Translations under genes and position numbers: made by a program
The notes under the pieces: generated by a model
Databases searched by the model: none
What the model was told of the DNA's origin: nothing
What the model saw: the letters and a program-made list of their open reading frames with translations, nothing else
Part shown: in pieces, positions 1-11,916 of the stretch
Numbering within the stretch: the stretch's first letter is position 1
How the letters are laid out: every line of letters begins with the position of its first letter
Assembly: GCF_003952385.1 (NCBI RefSeq)
Contig: NZ_CP034444.1
Location: 310,001 to 374,000, forward strand
Source: Mesorhizobium sp. M1D.F.Ca.ET.043.01.1.1
GTDB taxonomy: Bacteria > Pseudomonadota > Alphaproteobacteria > Rhizobiales > Rhizobiaceae
DNA length: 64,000 nucleotides
Direction: 5' to 3'

Positions 1-3000
1 GGGTCGTGCGGCGCCCGGTCAGCCGCGTCACATAGTGGCGGCCGTCGCCGTCGAAGCCGCCGAAGCCGTTCCAGAGGCTGAGGCCGGCGCCGTCGGCGGC
101 GATATCGGCTCCTCCCTGGCTTGCCGGCGTCGGCACAGGCAATGGCGGCACCGGCTGGCGGGTCGGAATACCCTCCGCCTGCTGCAAGGCGTCACGGGCC
201 TGCAATGCCGCCGTTTCGGCCCGCTCGAGCTGGTCGAAGATGGTGCCGTTGCGGGTGTGGAGCGCGACGCGCGCGACCGACAGCAAGGTCTTGTAGGTCG
301 GCTCGTCCATCAGGTCGCGGCGCACCGCGAAGATGTGCTGGCGAGGCCCAAGCTCGCGGCCGCGCAGGCGGCTGTTCTCGCACAGCGTCTCCACCGCGCG
401 CTGCAGGTCTTGCACATACGAGGAAGCCTGCTCGTTGACGACGACGAAGTCGATCATCATGCCGCGGGCGCGCATATACTCCTGGAAACGCAGTGCCTGG
501 GCGACGATCTCGAGGTCGGCAACATCGCCGATGCGCACGAGGAAGATCGGGAAATCGCCGGAGATGCTGGTCGGCCACAGGCTCGACTGGCGGCCAAGGC
601 CCGAGGCGATAGATTCGGCCGGCAGGCGCAGGAACGGATCGGGATAGATCAGGTAGCGCGCCAGCGTCTGCACATTGGCGGCATCGGTCAGGCTGAGGCC
701 GAGATGGCGCGTCTGCACCTGGCTGCGCGTCCAGGCGAGCATCGCCTGGCGGGCGAAGCTTTCCTGGTGGTCGAGGCGGCCCATCGCCTCGTCGAGCTCG
801 CCGCGGTTGGCGCCGACAATGGTCCAGAAGGTGAGCGAGATCTTCTTGTTGGCCGGCACGCGCACCTGGCGGCGGAGCGCCGCCACCGGGTCGAGCGTGA
901 AGCCGTGGCCGCCGGAGAGCCGGGCTCCGGGATCGAAGGCGGCAGCGTCGGCGATGGTGCGGCCGCGGCCGATGAAGGCGCGCCGGTCGGTCTCGGCCTC
1001 CGCGTCACGCGAGGGCCCCGACGGATCGGTGACGAAATGCACCATGGTGAGGTCGGGCTCGTTCTTGTCACGCTTGCGCCTGGTGGCGAAGATGGCGCCG
1101 TTGTTCGCCGCGATCTCGGTCTCGACAAACATCTTCGAGAATAGGGGATGGGCATTGTCCGAGGCCTCGTTGCCCAGCACCAGCTCGGCGAAGGAGGTCA
1201 CCTCGATGTGGCGGTCCGTGGCCCCGTCATTGTAGAGCGTGATGCGGCGGCCCTCGCCATTGCCTTCGGAAATGACGATGCATTCGACTTCCGAACGCAG
1301 CGAGCCGACGGACTTGGTGAAGCTCGCCTTGTCATCGGCAAACAGCGTCTGCACGCGCTCGTTCTCGGCGCGCTTCGGCTCGGCGGTCGCCGACCACCAG
1401 TCGCCGGTCGCGGTGTCGCGCAGGAAGATGTAGGAGCCGAGGCGATCCTCGCTCGGGTCCGGCTGCCAGCGGGTGACGGCAAGCTCGCCGAAGCGGCTGT
1501 AGCCGGAGCCGGTGGCGGAGACCATGACCGAGTAACGGCCGTTCGACATGACATTGGTCGCGCGCAGCGCCCTGATCGGGTCGAGGATGATGCGGCTGTC
1601 CGGGCTCTCGGTCTCGGTCTCGTCCTTGGCGCGCTCGTCGGCCTCCGTCCTGACGGTCGCGGTCGGAATGTCGCGCGGCGCCTTCTCCTGCAGCAGGAGC
1701 TCCGCCGACTCGATCACTGGATCGCTGTGGAAGCGCTCGCGCAGCCGGCCCTCGAAGATGGCGTCAGCAACAGCGGCGATCGACATGCCGGAATGGTGGG
1801 CCATGTAGTTATGAACGACCGCATGGTCGGTGCCTTCCGGCACGCGTTGCGGCGTGAAATCGACCGCGTCGTAGTAGCCGTGGCGGCCAAGCGCGCCGAT
1901 CGAGCGCAGCCGCATGAGATTCTGCACCGCCTCGCGCGGGTAGAACTGCGCCGCCAGGATAGTGGCGTAAGGCGCGATCACCGTATTCTGGCCGAGGCCG
2001 CGCTTCAGCCCGAGGCCGGGCACGCCGAAATTGGTGTATTGGTAAGTGAGCTCGCGGTCGCGGGCATTGTAGGCCGCTTCCGAAATGCCCCAGGGCACGT
2101 TCTTCGAGCGCGCATACTGGATCTGGCGCTTGATGATGAGCTTGCTGGTCTGGTTGAGGATCGAGCCCTGCGGCTCCTTCATCACCAGCGGCGGCATCAG
2201 GTACTCGAACATCGAGCCCGACCAGGACATCAGCGCGCCCTTGAAGCCGATCTCGACGATCGGCCGGCCGAGCCGGAACCAGTGCTCCGTCGGCAGGTCG
2301 CCCTTGGCGATGGCGAACAGGCTGGTCAGCCGCGCTTCGGAAGCGAGCAGGTCGTAGCAGCTCTCGTCGAGTTGGTGCTCCTCGACGCGGTAGCCGATCG
2401 ACAGGAGCTTGCGCTCGTGCCGCATCAGGAAGGAGAATTCCATCTCGAAGGCATAGCGGCGGCAGCGCCCGCGTAGCGCGAGCAGCTTGGTGCGCAACGC
2501 CGTGACGGCGCTTTCGTCATTGTGCGAATCGTGCACATGCGCTTCGCAGGTCGCCTCCAGCCTTGCGGCCCAGTCGGCGATGACGTCGCTCTTCGGCGAC
2601 GCCGCCTCGACGTGAATGGCGGTGGCGAGCTTGCGGATCTCGCCGGCCAGCACCGCGAGGTTGATGGTGCGGATCGAGGCCATCTCGGGCTGGGCCTTGA
2701 TGGTCATGACCGCCCGGCGCATGCCGTCGAGGCGGTCGGCGAGCCGCTGGCGCAGCGGCCTCAGCTGCCGGCGGTCGTCAGGCAGGTCCTCCAGGCTCTC
2801 GTCGAGGATCGTGACGGTGTCGAGGATGCCTTCGAAATCGCCCTGCAGGTGGACGGAAGGCGCTTCGGCCCATTCGGCGCAGGCCGCGGCCACGGCGACC
2901 AGATGGCCGGCAAGGTTGCCGCTGTCCACCGCCGAGATATAGAGCGGATAGAGCGGCTTCAGCGTCGTCGTGTCGTACCAGTTGTAGAGATGTCCGCGAT

Positions 3001-6000
3001 CGCGCGGCATGCTCTCGATCGTCGTCATCGTGGCGTCGATGCGGGTGATAGCGTCGGACAGGCTGATCCAGCCGAAATCGCGCGCCGACACCACCGACAG
3101 CAGATAGACGCCGATGTTGGTCGGCGAGGTGCGCGGCGCCACCACGGGCGCAGGGCTTTCCTGGAAATTGTCGGGCGGCAGATGGTGGTGCTCGGCCGTC
3201 ACGAAAGTCTCGAAATAGTGCCAGGTGCGTCGCGCCACGGTGCGCAGCGCATGGATGTCGGACGCCGAAATGCGCAGCCTGTCCTCGGTTTCGGCCGAGC
3301 GGCTGATCCAGCAGGCAACGGCGGGCGAGCCGATCCAGAAAATCGCGAAGAAGAAGGCGACGAACGCGCCGGTGGAATCGGCGAGCACGGGAATGGCAAG
3401 GCCGACGACGCCGATGATCACGGCGCCATACATCATGCTGTAGTAGGCGCCGAGATCGCTGCCGCCGCTCTTGTGCGCCTGCGAGGCGGTGCGCCATTCA
3501 AGAAGGTTCTGGCGGCTGACGAAGAGCCGGTAAAGCGTGCGGATGATGGCGTCGCCCATCATCCAGGCAAGATGCGCCATCAAGAGCACCTTCAGCGCCA
3601 CCAGCGCGGTGCCGAACACGGTGTCGCGCGCAAGCGCCGAGAAATGGCCGCGCGGCGTCTGGTCGCCGCTCTTCGGCAGGATGCCGTTGACGATGTCGAA
3701 AGTGGGCGCCATGAACAGGCTGAGGATCAACAGCGCCTGCCACTGCGCGGCCTGCGTGAAGGGCAGCAACGTCCAGCCGGCGATACAGGCCATCACCCAG
3801 AAGATCGGGGTCAGCGAGCGGCGGAGGTTGTCGACCATCTTCCAGCGCGACAGCGCCGGAACGCCGGAGCGCGGGTCGAACATGAAGCCGAGCAATTGCC
3901 AGTCGCCGCGCGCCCAGCGGTGATGGCGCGAGGCGTCGACCGAGTAGCGGGTCGGATAGTCCTCGACGAGCTCGACGTCGGTGACCAAGGCGGCGCGCGA
4001 GAGCGCGCCTTCGAGCAGATCGTGGCTGAGGATGGTGTTTTCCTCGATGCGGTTCTTCAGCGCCGCCTCGAAGGCATCGACATGATAGAGACCCTTGCCG
4101 GTGAAGGAGCCGTCGCCGAAGACGTCCTGATAGACGTCGGAAACGGCGAAAACATACGGGTCAAGGCCGCGATTGGCCGAGAAGACGCGCTGGAAGAAGG
4201 AGGCATCGTCGCCGCTGGTGAGCGATGCGGTGATGCGCGGCTGCAGGATGGTGTAGCCCGCGGTGACGACGCGCTTCACGGGATCGAAATGCGGACGGTT
4301 GAGCGGGTGCGCGAGCTTGCCGACCAGCGTCGAGACGGCGTCGCGCGTGGTGCGCGTGTCGGCGTCGAGCGTCATCACATAGGTGACTTTATCCGGCAGC
4401 GGCACGTCGAGCGGCAGGAAGGTTGTGTCGCTGTCGCCGCGCACCAGGAGATTGAGCTCGTGCAGCTTGCCGCGCTTGCGCTCCCAGCCCATCCAGCAGC
4501 CCTGCGCCTGATTGTAGAGGCGGCGGCGGTGCAGAAGGTAGAAGCGCGGGGCGCCTTCGGACGGGTAGCGGGCGTTCAGCCTGGCGATCTCGTCGCGGGC
4601 ATATTGCAGGATCTCGATGTCGGCGGCGTCGATCTCGGTCTTGGAATCCGGCCAGTCGGACAACAGCGCGAAATGGATCTCTTCCGCCGTGTTGGCGAGA
4701 TGATGGACCTCGATGTTGCGGATGTTTTCCTCGACGTCGTCGCGCGAGCCGATCAGCGATGGCACGACGACCAGCGTGCGCGCTTCGGCGGGGATACCGT
4801 GCTTGTAGTCATAGCCGACGAGCCGCGTCGGCTTGAGGAAGAGCGCCATGACGGTGTTGAAGAAGGCCAATGCGCCCTCGCTCGCCGGCACCGCGAACAG
4901 CGCCAGCATCAGCGCGATCGACTCCGCCGAGAGACCGAGATTGGCCAGCGCGTTGCCGGACAGCACAAGCAGGAGCGCCGTCAGCAGGAAGACGGGCACG
5001 ACAATGCCCAGCCAGCCCGTTGCGGTGAAGGCGCGCTTGAAAGTCACGTTGATCGGCGGCCGATAGCCGATCGCCTGTTCCAGCTCCGGCCGGCGCGGCC
5101 CGACCAGGAAGAAGCCGACATCGGTGTGCACCGCGGGATCGGCGGTTTCCGGCACGCCGGACGCATCGGTGACGCCCGGAACATGGCCGGCGAGCTCGAT
5201 CGCCTTCTCGGCGACGCGGAATTCGGAAAGGTCGGACCGGCGCGCGAGCTGCTCGATCGCAGTGCGGTACTGGTCGCGCGAGAAGAAATCGAGCGCGGCG
5301 AAATCGGTCTTCTCGCGCAGCAGCGTGTCGATGCGGCTGACGCCCTCGAACCAGGCCGTCCAGTCGACGTCGTTGATGAGGCGCAGGCCGCGGATGATGT
5401 TGCCGGTGGTGACGTTGCCGCTGGACAGCGTCTGATGCTCGGAGATGATGATCTCCTCGGCGTCGGAACCGGTCTTCTCGAGCTCGCCCTCCAGCCATTC
5501 CAGCGCCCGGCCGGCATTCTGCGAGCCGTCGCGCAAGCGGTAGAGGAGCTGGGTGGCGAAAGTCGTGTCCTGCGCATGCGCGGCGTAGGTCGACAGGATC
5601 CTCGTCCGGTCGGCGTTGTCGTCGGTCGCCAGAACGCGGTCGGCGACCTCGTTGGCGATGTGGCGCATCTGACGCGTGCGCTCGACACGCACGGCGATGC
5701 GGCGGAGGTTTTCGATCAGCACGAAACGCAGCAGCGACGGCAGCGCCCAGAGCTCGCCGATCTTCAGCGGCTCGACCGACTGGAAGCCCTCGACGATCGC
5801 CTTGAACATGGTCGCCGAGACCGCGCTGTCGGAATGCTCGACATAGCCCCAGGCGACGACGAAGGCGCGCGGCAGCACGGTCCCGTCGGCGAGCTTGAAC
5901 GTCGGCAACTGGCGGTAGAAACGGCGCGGCAGGTCGCGCTTGACCTGGAAGATGGTCTCCTCGACCAGATAATTGTTGTCGAGCAGCCATTGCGCCGCTG

Positions 6001-6262
6001 GCGTGATCGTCTCGCCCTTCGCCTGGGCGGCATTGGTCGAACGGTAGACTTCGAGAATCCTCTTGGCGCTGTCGCGGATGCGGGCCTGGAATTCGAATGG
6101 CGCGAACCCGAAAAGGTCCCTGACTTCGCCTTTGGCAAGTGCTGCGCCAAGCACACGCAGCCGGTCCTCAGGCAGGAAATTGGAGCGTATCGGCGCTTCC
6201 GTCACGCCCGGGAAGCCGGCGCTCGTGAATTCGATCTTGGCGGGGTTCGTCTGAATGTTCAT
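1..6262 (-). CDS. ndvB: Cyclic beta-1,2-glucan synthase (NdvB/ChvB family), 3' end outside window
   Basis: Inner-membrane enzyme that polymerises UDP-glucose into cyclic beta-1,2-glucan of the periplasm, needed for osmoadaptation and host interaction. About 2087 codons are visible from ATG at 6262; the family is roughly 2800-2900 residues, so the C-terminal quarter lies beyond base 1. Seen: a GT84 core with a DAD motif (TLDADT, near residue 630) and an RWARGDWQ motif, several hydrophobic segments, and a glycoamylase-like domain with WGISEAAYN near residue 1390. The GH94 phosphorylase-like region that sets ring size begins before the edge. The frame is open throughout. Long open frames on the opposite strand here are shadows caused by high GC. 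Confidence 0.95.
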   Translation of the reverse strand, partial: MNIQTNPAKIEFTSAGFPGVTEAPIRSNFLPEDRLRVLGAALAKGEVRDLFGFAPFEFQARIRDSAKRILEVYRSTNAAQAKGETITPAAQWLLDNNYLVEETIFQVKRDLPRRFYRQLPTFKLADGTVLPRAFVVAWGYVEHSDSAVSATMFKAIVEGFQSVEPLKIGELWALPSLLRFVLIENLRRIAVRVERTRQMRHIANEVADRVLATDDNADRTRILSTYAAHAQDTTFATQLLYRLRDGSQNAGRALEWLEGELEKTGSDAEEIIISEHQTLSSGNVTTGNIIRGLRLINDVDWTAWFEGVSRIDTLLREKTDFAALDFFSRDQYRTAIEQLARRSDLSEFRVAEKAIELAGHVPGVTDASGVPETADPAVHTDVGFFLVGPRRPELEQAIGYRPPINVTFKRAFTATGWLGIVVPVFLLTALLLVLSGNALANLGLSAESIALMLALFAVPASEGALAFFNTVMALFLKPTRLVGYDYKHGIPAEARTLVVVPSLIGSRDDVEENIRNIEVHHLANTAEEIHFALLSDWPDSKTEIDAADIEILQYARDEIARLNARYPSEGAPRFYLLHRRRLYNQAQGCWMGWERKRGKLHELNLLVRGDSDTTFLPLDVPLPDKVTYVMTLDADTRTTRDAVSTLVGKLAHPLNRPHFDPVKRVVTAGYTILQPRITASLTSGDDASFFQRVFSANRGLDPYVFAVSDVYQDVFGDGSFTGKGLYHVDAFEAALKNRIEENTILSHDLLEGALSRAALVTDVELVEDYPTRYSVDASRHHRWARGDWQLLGFMFDPRSGVPALSRWKMVDNLRRSLTPIFWVMACIAGWTLLPFTQAAQWQALLILSLFMAPTFDIVNGILPKSGDQTPRGHFSALARDTVFGTALVALKVLLMAHLAWMMGDAIIRTLYRLFVSRQNLLEWRTASQAHKSGGSDLGAYYSMMYGAVIIGVVGLAIPVLADSTGAFVAFFFAIFWIGSPAVACWISRSAETEDRLRISASDIHALRTVARRTWHYFETFVTAEHHHLPPDNFQESPAPVVAPRTSPTNIGVYLLSVVSARDFGWISLSDAITRIDATMTTIESMPRDRGHLYNWYDTTTLKPLYPLYISAVDSGNLAGHLVAVAAACAEWAEAPSVHLQGDFEGILDTVTILDESLEDLPDDRRQLRPLRQRLADRLDGMRRAVMTIKAQPEMASIRTINLAVLAGEIRKLATAIHVEAASPKSDVIADWAARLEATCEAHVHDSHNDESAVTALRTKLLALRGRCRRYAFEMEFSFLMRHERKLLSIGYRVEEHQLDESCYDLLASEARLTSLFAIAKGDLPTEHWFRLGRPIVEIGFKGALMSWSGSMFEYLMPPLVMKEPQGSILNQTSKLIIKRQIQYARSKNVPWGISEAAYNARDRELTYQYTNFGVPGLGLKRGLGQNTVIAPYATILAAQFYPREAVQNLMRLRSIGALGRHGYYDAVDFTPQRVPEGTDHAVVHNYMAHHSGMSIAAVADAIFEGRLRERFHSDPVIESAELLLQEKAPRDIPTATVRTEADERAKDETETESPDSRIILDPIRALRATNVMSNGRYSVMVSATGSGYSRFGELAVTRWQPDPSEDRLGSYIFLRDTATGDWWSATAEPKRAENERVQTLFADDKASFTKSVGSLRSEVECIVISEGNGEGRRITLYNDGATDRHIEVTSFAELVLGNEASDNAHPLFSKMFVETEIAANNGAIFATRRKRDKNEPDLTMVHFVTDPSGPSRDAEAETDRRAFIGRGRTIADAAAFDPGARLSGGHGFTLDPVAALRRQVRVPANKKISLTFWTIVGANRGELDEAMGRLDHQESFARQAMLAWTRSQVQTRHLGLSLTDAANVQTLARYLIYPDPFLRLPAESIASGLGRQSSLWPTSISGDFPIFLVRIGDVADLEIVAQALRFQEYMRARGMMIDFVVVNEQASSYVQDLQRAVETLCENSRLRGRELGPRQHIFAVRRDLMDEPTYKTLLSVARVALHTRNGTIFDQLERAETAALQARDALQQAEGIPTRQPVPPLPVPTPASQGGADIAADGAGLSLWNGFGGFDGDGRHYVTRLTGRRTT

Positions 6263-6617
6263 TGATTATTCCGTAAGGCGGGGCGCAATGCGGCGTCACC
6301 GCCACGGCAATGGCCCTAAAACCGGTTCAAATGCAATTGGTTGCATGGCAGGTCCGGTCGAAAGTTTTCTTGCGCTCCATGACAGGGGCGTCCCCTTCGA
6401 CAACTCAAGGGCGAACGCCCCTCACTTCCCTGCCCCGGTTCCGATCAGGGAAAGGATTCAGGCTTTTTCGTGATGCATGCAAGTGGCCGGGCGATATTTC
6501 GCCCGCGCCGCGATCATGTTTGGCAACAGCCGTTAACCATTGGTAGTTTGTCAGATTGAAATATGGCCATAGGCCTGGAATGCCTGTGACGTTTAGACGG
6601 AGTGACAAGGTAAGCGG
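6263..6617. other. 355-nt intergenic region between ndvB and a secreted-protein gene
   Basis: Divergent promoter region. No convincing gene was seen; short open frames lack a good start site and family resemblance. One small inverted repeat is visible at 6331-6346 (ATGCAA, 4-nt loop, TTGCAT). No clear sigma-70 promoter or riboswitch could be assigned. Confidence 0.5.
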
Positions 6618-7163
6618 ATGCGCGCAGCCGTACCTTTCATTGCATTGGTGGCTCTGACATTGATCGACGGCCAGCCTGCGTGTTCGCAAGAGTGGACGCC
6701 GTCTCAGGATTCGGTTCGGGACGCAACACAGACAGTCACCAATTATTTCTCCATGCTCGATAGCGGCAACCCCGAACGAGCATATCAAATGATGGATGAT
6801 GCCGCCAAATCATCCATTCCGCCGACTATGTTCGCAGAGCAATCCGAGAAGTTCCGCTCACAGGCCGGTCCACTGCTGGAACGGAAATTACTCAAATTCA
6901 CGTGGCTTAAAGACCCGGTGGATGCTCCCTTTCCGGGCATCTATGCGGCGGTCGATATCGCCACGAGGTTTGAGAAGATCGACCGGCACTGTGGATATAT
7001 CGTGCTCTATCAGCAGCCTTCAGGGGGAGCTTTCCACGTCATGCGCGCCGAAAGCAACTTCATCGACAACGCGACAGCGAAGAAAATCGAGACCACCAAC
7101 TCGAAACTTGAATTGGACAAAGCATGGGCCGAGTTGTCGCGGAACTGTCCAAACTTCCGTTGA
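6618..7163 (+). CDS. Small exported DUF4019-like protein
   Basis: A 181-residue protein with an N-terminal signal peptide (hydrophobic core AAVPFIALVALTLI, likely cut after PACSQ). The rest resembles the DUF4019 family of small periplasmic proteins: an amphipathic N-terminal helix followed by a mixed alpha/beta domain ending in a Cys-containing tail. The function of this family is unknown. The gene stands alone, divergent from ndvB and convergent with hutD, 50 nt away. Codon use is less GC-biased than in the neighbouring hut genes, which may indicate a more recent or weakly expressed gene; this is only an impression. Confidence 0.6.
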   Translation: MRAAVPFIALVALTLIDGQPACSQEWTPSQDSVRDATQTVTNYFSMLDSGNPERAYQMMDDAAKSSIPPTMFAEQSEKFRSQAGPLLERKLLKFTWLKDPVDAPFPGIYAAVDIATRFEKIDRHCGYIVLYQQPSGGAFHVMRAESNFIDNATAKKIETTNSKLELDKAWAELSRNCPNFR

Positions 7164-7213
7164 AAGCCAATCGTTGAACGTTCAGACGGGCTGCCTTCTC
7201 CACGGCAAGCGGC

Positions 7214-7801
7214 CTAGTCGTTGGCGGTGGTCCGATCGATGCGGATCACAAACAGCAACGCTTCTTCGGCCGGTTCGAGGCGAAGACATGGGGCGCCCTG
7301 ATCGAGCACCATTACGTCCAGCGGGCCGACGCGGACCGGCTTGTCGCCAGGCACGATGAATTCTCCGCCGAGAGGCAGGACGAGGGTCGTGCCCGCACTC
7401 GCCTCCACATCCAGCGGCGCCGAGCGCGCCAGGCGTTCAACCTGGTGTGTCATCCGCCCACGACGCGTCATGACGTTGAGATCGGTGATAGGGCCGCCTA
7501 TCAGCGCAGCGCTGGTGGGCGCGTCGCCCGGAAAGGCAAGCGGCGCTGAGGCCGTGGTCAGGCGCGCCGAGGGCCTGCCGGCGATATCGAGCACGATGCC
7601 TTCGCCTTCGAGCACTGACAGCGTGCGGTCGATGCCGGCAAAGCTGGAGAACGGCCCGCTTGTCTCGACGCGGGCCATCGAGATGCGCCAGTCGAAATCG
7701 TCGAGACCGGCGCCGTCAGGCGAGACGGCGATCTCGGTGGTCGTGCCGCCACCATTCTTCCACGGCATGACGCGGTAGCCGGCGGCACGAAGGATGCGCA
7801 T
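7214..7801 (-). CDS. hutD: HutD family protein
   Basis: A 195-residue cupin-like HutD protein, last gene of the hutIHGUD arm. Start ATG at 7801 is chosen because it lies 4 nt after the hutU stop and gives the normal N-terminus (RILRAAGYRVMPWKNGGG); an upstream in-frame start would run into hutU. The WKNGGGTT motif near residue 15 and the VETSGPFSSFAGIDR segment are HutD hallmarks. HutD is not a pathway enzyme. In pseudomonads it has been proposed to moderate hut expression, perhaps by binding a pathway intermediate; that role is not established here. Confidence 0.9.
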   Translation of the reverse strand: MRILRAAGYRVMPWKNGGGTTTEIAVSPDGAGLDDFDWRISMARVETSGPFSSFAGIDRTLSVLEGEGIVLDIAGRPSARLTTASAPLAFPGDAPTSAALIGGPITDLNVMTRRGRMTHQVERLARSAPLDVEASAGTTLVLPLGGEFIVPGDKPVRVGPLDVMVLDQGAPCLRLEPAEEALLFVIRIDRTTAND

Positions 7802-7805
7802 CGCG

Positions 7806-9476
<1,671 letters not shown>

Positions 9477-9512
9477 ATGGTCAGTCCCTTTCGATAAGGT
9501 GCGGCGGGCGCG

Positions 9513-10328
9513 TCAGCGCGCGGCCCAGGCAATCGCGGTTTCGAGGATTTTCTTCAGCGTGGCGCGGATCGGCGCGGCGTAGGCGGCGTCATAGGGCACC
9601 GGCCAGTTTTCCGGCGCGCCCTTCTCGGCGGGCTCGCGCATATAGCCGCGGTTGGAGAGCTCCATCTGCAGCGCGTGGACGCCGTTTTGCGGCTGGCCGA
9701 AGCTGCGCGTGATCCAGCCGCCCTTGAAGCGGCCGTTGACCACCCAGCTCTCGCCGGTCGCGGCGAGGATCGCGGCCACCTTTTCCTGCAGCGACGGATC
9801 GGTGCTCTTGCCGTCATTGGTGCCGAGATTGAACACCGGCAGCGTGCCTTCGAAGAGACGCGGCAGCACCGAGCGGATCGAGTGGCAATCATAGAGCACT
9901 ATGTTCTCGTGCATACCGCGCAGCCGCTCGATCTCGGCCTGCAACGCGGCATGGTAGGGCGCGAAGTATTTCTCTCGGCGCTGATCGATCTCGGATGGCG
10001 TCGGCTCCTCGCCCATGCGGTAAAGCGGATCGCCGTCGAACGTGTCCGTCGGGCACAGGCTGGTCGTCGCCTGTCCAGGATAGAGCGAGACGCCGGACGG
10101 ATCGCGGTTGACGTCGATGACGGTGCGCGAGATGGCGGTGTGGACGACCGTCGCGCCAAGGTCGGCGGAGAACTCGTAGAGCTTGTCGATCCACCAGTCG
10201 CAGTCGCGGCGGCCGAGCCAGGTCGAGACCAGCCGGCCGTCGAGCCCGGCAAGATCGATGCCCGTGTGCGGGATGGAGACCAGCAGGGGTGCGGTGCCGC
10301 GGGTGACGGTGAGCCAGGAAGACGTCAT
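9513..10328 (-). CDS. hutG: N-formylglutamate deformylase
   Basis: Hydrolyses N-formyl-L-glutamate to glutamate and formate, the last step of the five-step pathway; hutF in the same locus makes the substrate. It is 271 residues from ATG 10328, which has a GGGAGA ribosome site 7 nt upstream; an upstream in-frame start would add residues unlike the family. Motifs of the N-formylglutamate amidohydrolase fold are visible: SIPHTG near the N-terminus, SRTVIDVNRDPSG, and the metal-region YDCHSIRS. It lies between hutH (52 nt upstream) and hutU (36 nt downstream). Confidence 0.96.
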   Translation of the reverse strand: MTSSWLTVTRGTAPLLVSIPHTGIDLAGLDGRLVSTWLGRRDCDWWIDKLYEFSADLGATVVHTAISRTVIDVNRDPSGVSLYPGQATTSLCPTDTFDGDPLYRMGEEPTPSEIDQRREKYFAPYHAALQAEIERLRGMHENIVLYDCHSIRSVLPRLFEGTLPVFNLGTNDGKSTDPSLQEKVAAILAATGESWVVNGRFKGGWITRSFGQPQNGVHALQMELSNRGYMREPAEKGAPENWPVPYDAAYAAPIRATLKKILETAIAWAAR

Positions 10329-10380
10329 GACAGATCTCCCAGCGCTGGAGTTCCACGGCGGCCTATCAATAAATACCCCC

Positions 10381-11916
10381 TCACGACGTGATCCCCGGCA
10401 GCACGATCGCATTGGCTGCAGCCACCGCGGCTCCGCTGCGCACCATCGCGATCGCCTTTTCCATGTCGGGATGGAAATGCCGGTCGTTATCGAGATGCGG
10501 TACCTCCGAACGGACCAGCTTGCGCACCGCTTCCAACGCTTCGCTCGAAGCCAGCGGCGCGTGGAAATCGCAACCTTGCGCCGCAGCCAGCAATTCGACG
10601 CCGATGACGGCGGTCGCGTTCTCGATCATGCCGAGCAGCCGGCGCGCGCCGTGGGCGGCCATCGAGACATGGTCTTCCTGGTTGGCCGAGGTCGGGATGG
10701 AATCAACGCTTGCCGGATAGGCCTTCTGCTTGTTTTCGGAGACAAGCGCCGCGGCCGTCACCTGCGGGATCATGAAGCCGGAATTCAGGCCAGGCTTCGG
10801 CGTCAGGAATGCCGGCATGCCGGAGAGCGCCGGATCGACCAGCATGGCGATGCGCCGCTCCGACAGCGAACCGATCTCGCAGACGGCGAGCGCGATCATG
10901 TCGGCGGCGAAGGCCACCGGCTCGGCATGGAAATTGCCGCCCGAGAGCGCGGTGTCGTCCTCGGCGAAGATCAGCGGATTGTCGGTCACGCCGTTGGCCT
11001 CAGTCTCGAGTGTGTCGGCGGCCTTGCGCAGCACGTCGAGCGCCGCACCCATCACCTGCGGCTGGCAGCGCAGGCAATACGGGTCCTGCACGCGCTCGTC
11101 GCCGACGCGGTGGGACTCGCGAATGGCGCTGCCGGCCATCAGATTGCGCAGCGCATCCGCCGTTTCGATCTGGCCGCGATGTTTCCGCAAGAGGTGGATG
11201 CGCGGATCGAAGGGCGCGTCCGAGCCCTTGGCGGCGTCGGTCGACAGTGCGCCCGCGACCAGCGCCGACTGGTAGAGCGTCTCGGCCTCGAACAGGCCGG
11301 CCAGCGCGAAAGCGGTCGAGAACTGCGTGCCGTTGAGCAGCGCCAGGCCCTCCTTGGCGCCGAGCGTGACCGGCTCCAGCCCATGCGAGACGAAGGCGAC
11401 CTTGGCCGGGAAGCGGCCATGCGGCGTGAAGCATTCGCCGACGCCGATCATGACCGCGGTCATATGCGAGAGCGGCGCCAGATCGCCCGAGGCGCCGACC
11501 GAGCCTTGCGCCGGCACCACCGGAATGACGTCGTTGGCGAGCATCCCCTGAAGCAGATCGACGGTCTCGGCGCGCACGCCGGAAGCACCCTGGGCGAGGC
11601 TGGCGAGCTTCAGCGCCATCATCAGCCGTACCACCGCGACCGGCATCGGCTCGCCGACGCCGGCGGCATGCGAGAGCACGATGTTGCGCTGGAGCGTTTC
11701 GAGATCGTTCGCCGGGATACGGACGCTGGCGAGCTTACCGAAGCCGGTGTTGATGCCATAGACCGGCTCGCCCTTGGCGACGATGCGCGCGACCGCTTCG
11801 GCGCTGGCCTTGATCTTCGGCCGGCAGGCGTCGTCGAGCTTCGGCACAGCGCCGCGGTAGATGGCGCGCCAGTCGGCAAGCGTCGCGCTGCCGGGCTTCA
11901 GGATCAGTTCGGTCAT
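10381..11916 (-). CDS. hutH: Histidine ammonia-lyase
   Basis: Deaminates L-histidine to trans-urocanate, the entry step. It is 511 residues from ATG 11916. The Ala142-Ser143-Gly144 triad within [13 protein letters not shown] is the precursor of the MIO electrophilic prosthetic group, and YGINTGFG near residue 53 is the conserved active-site tyrosine region. The start overlaps the hutI stop in an ATGA arrangement, which points to translational coupling and excludes the longer in-frame extension into hutI. Confidence 0.98.
   Translation of the reverse strand: MTELILKPGSATLADWRAIYRGAVPKLDDACRPKIKASAEAVARIVAKGEPVYGINTGFGKLASVRIPANDLETLQRNIVLSHAAGVGEPMPVAVVRLMMALKLASLAQGASGVRAETVDLLQGMLANDVIPVVPAQGSVGASGDLAPLSHMTAVMIGVGECFTPHGRFPAKVAFVSHGLEPVTLGAKEGLALLNGTQFSTAFALAGLFEAETLYQSALVAGALSTDAAKGSDAPFDPRIHLLRKHRGQIETADALRNLMAGSAIRESHRVGDERVQDPYCLRCQPQVMGAALDVLRKAADTLETEANGVTDNPLIFAEDDTALSGGNFHAEPVAFAADMIALAVCEIGSLSERRIAMLVDPALSGMPAFLTPKPGLNSGFMIPQVTAAALVSENKQKAYPASVDSIPTSANQEDHVSMAAHGARRLLGMIENATAVIGVELLAAAQGCDFHAPLASSEALEAVRKLVRSEVPHLDNDRHFHPDMEKAIAMVRSGAAVAAANAIVLPGITS

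Noticed and set aside
2522..6265. Plus-strand open frame of 1247 codons opposite ndvB
   Set aside because: It is an antisense shadow: the minus frame encodes a recognisable glucan synthase with intact motifs, while the plus frame is Arg/Asp/Gly-rich with no known domain.
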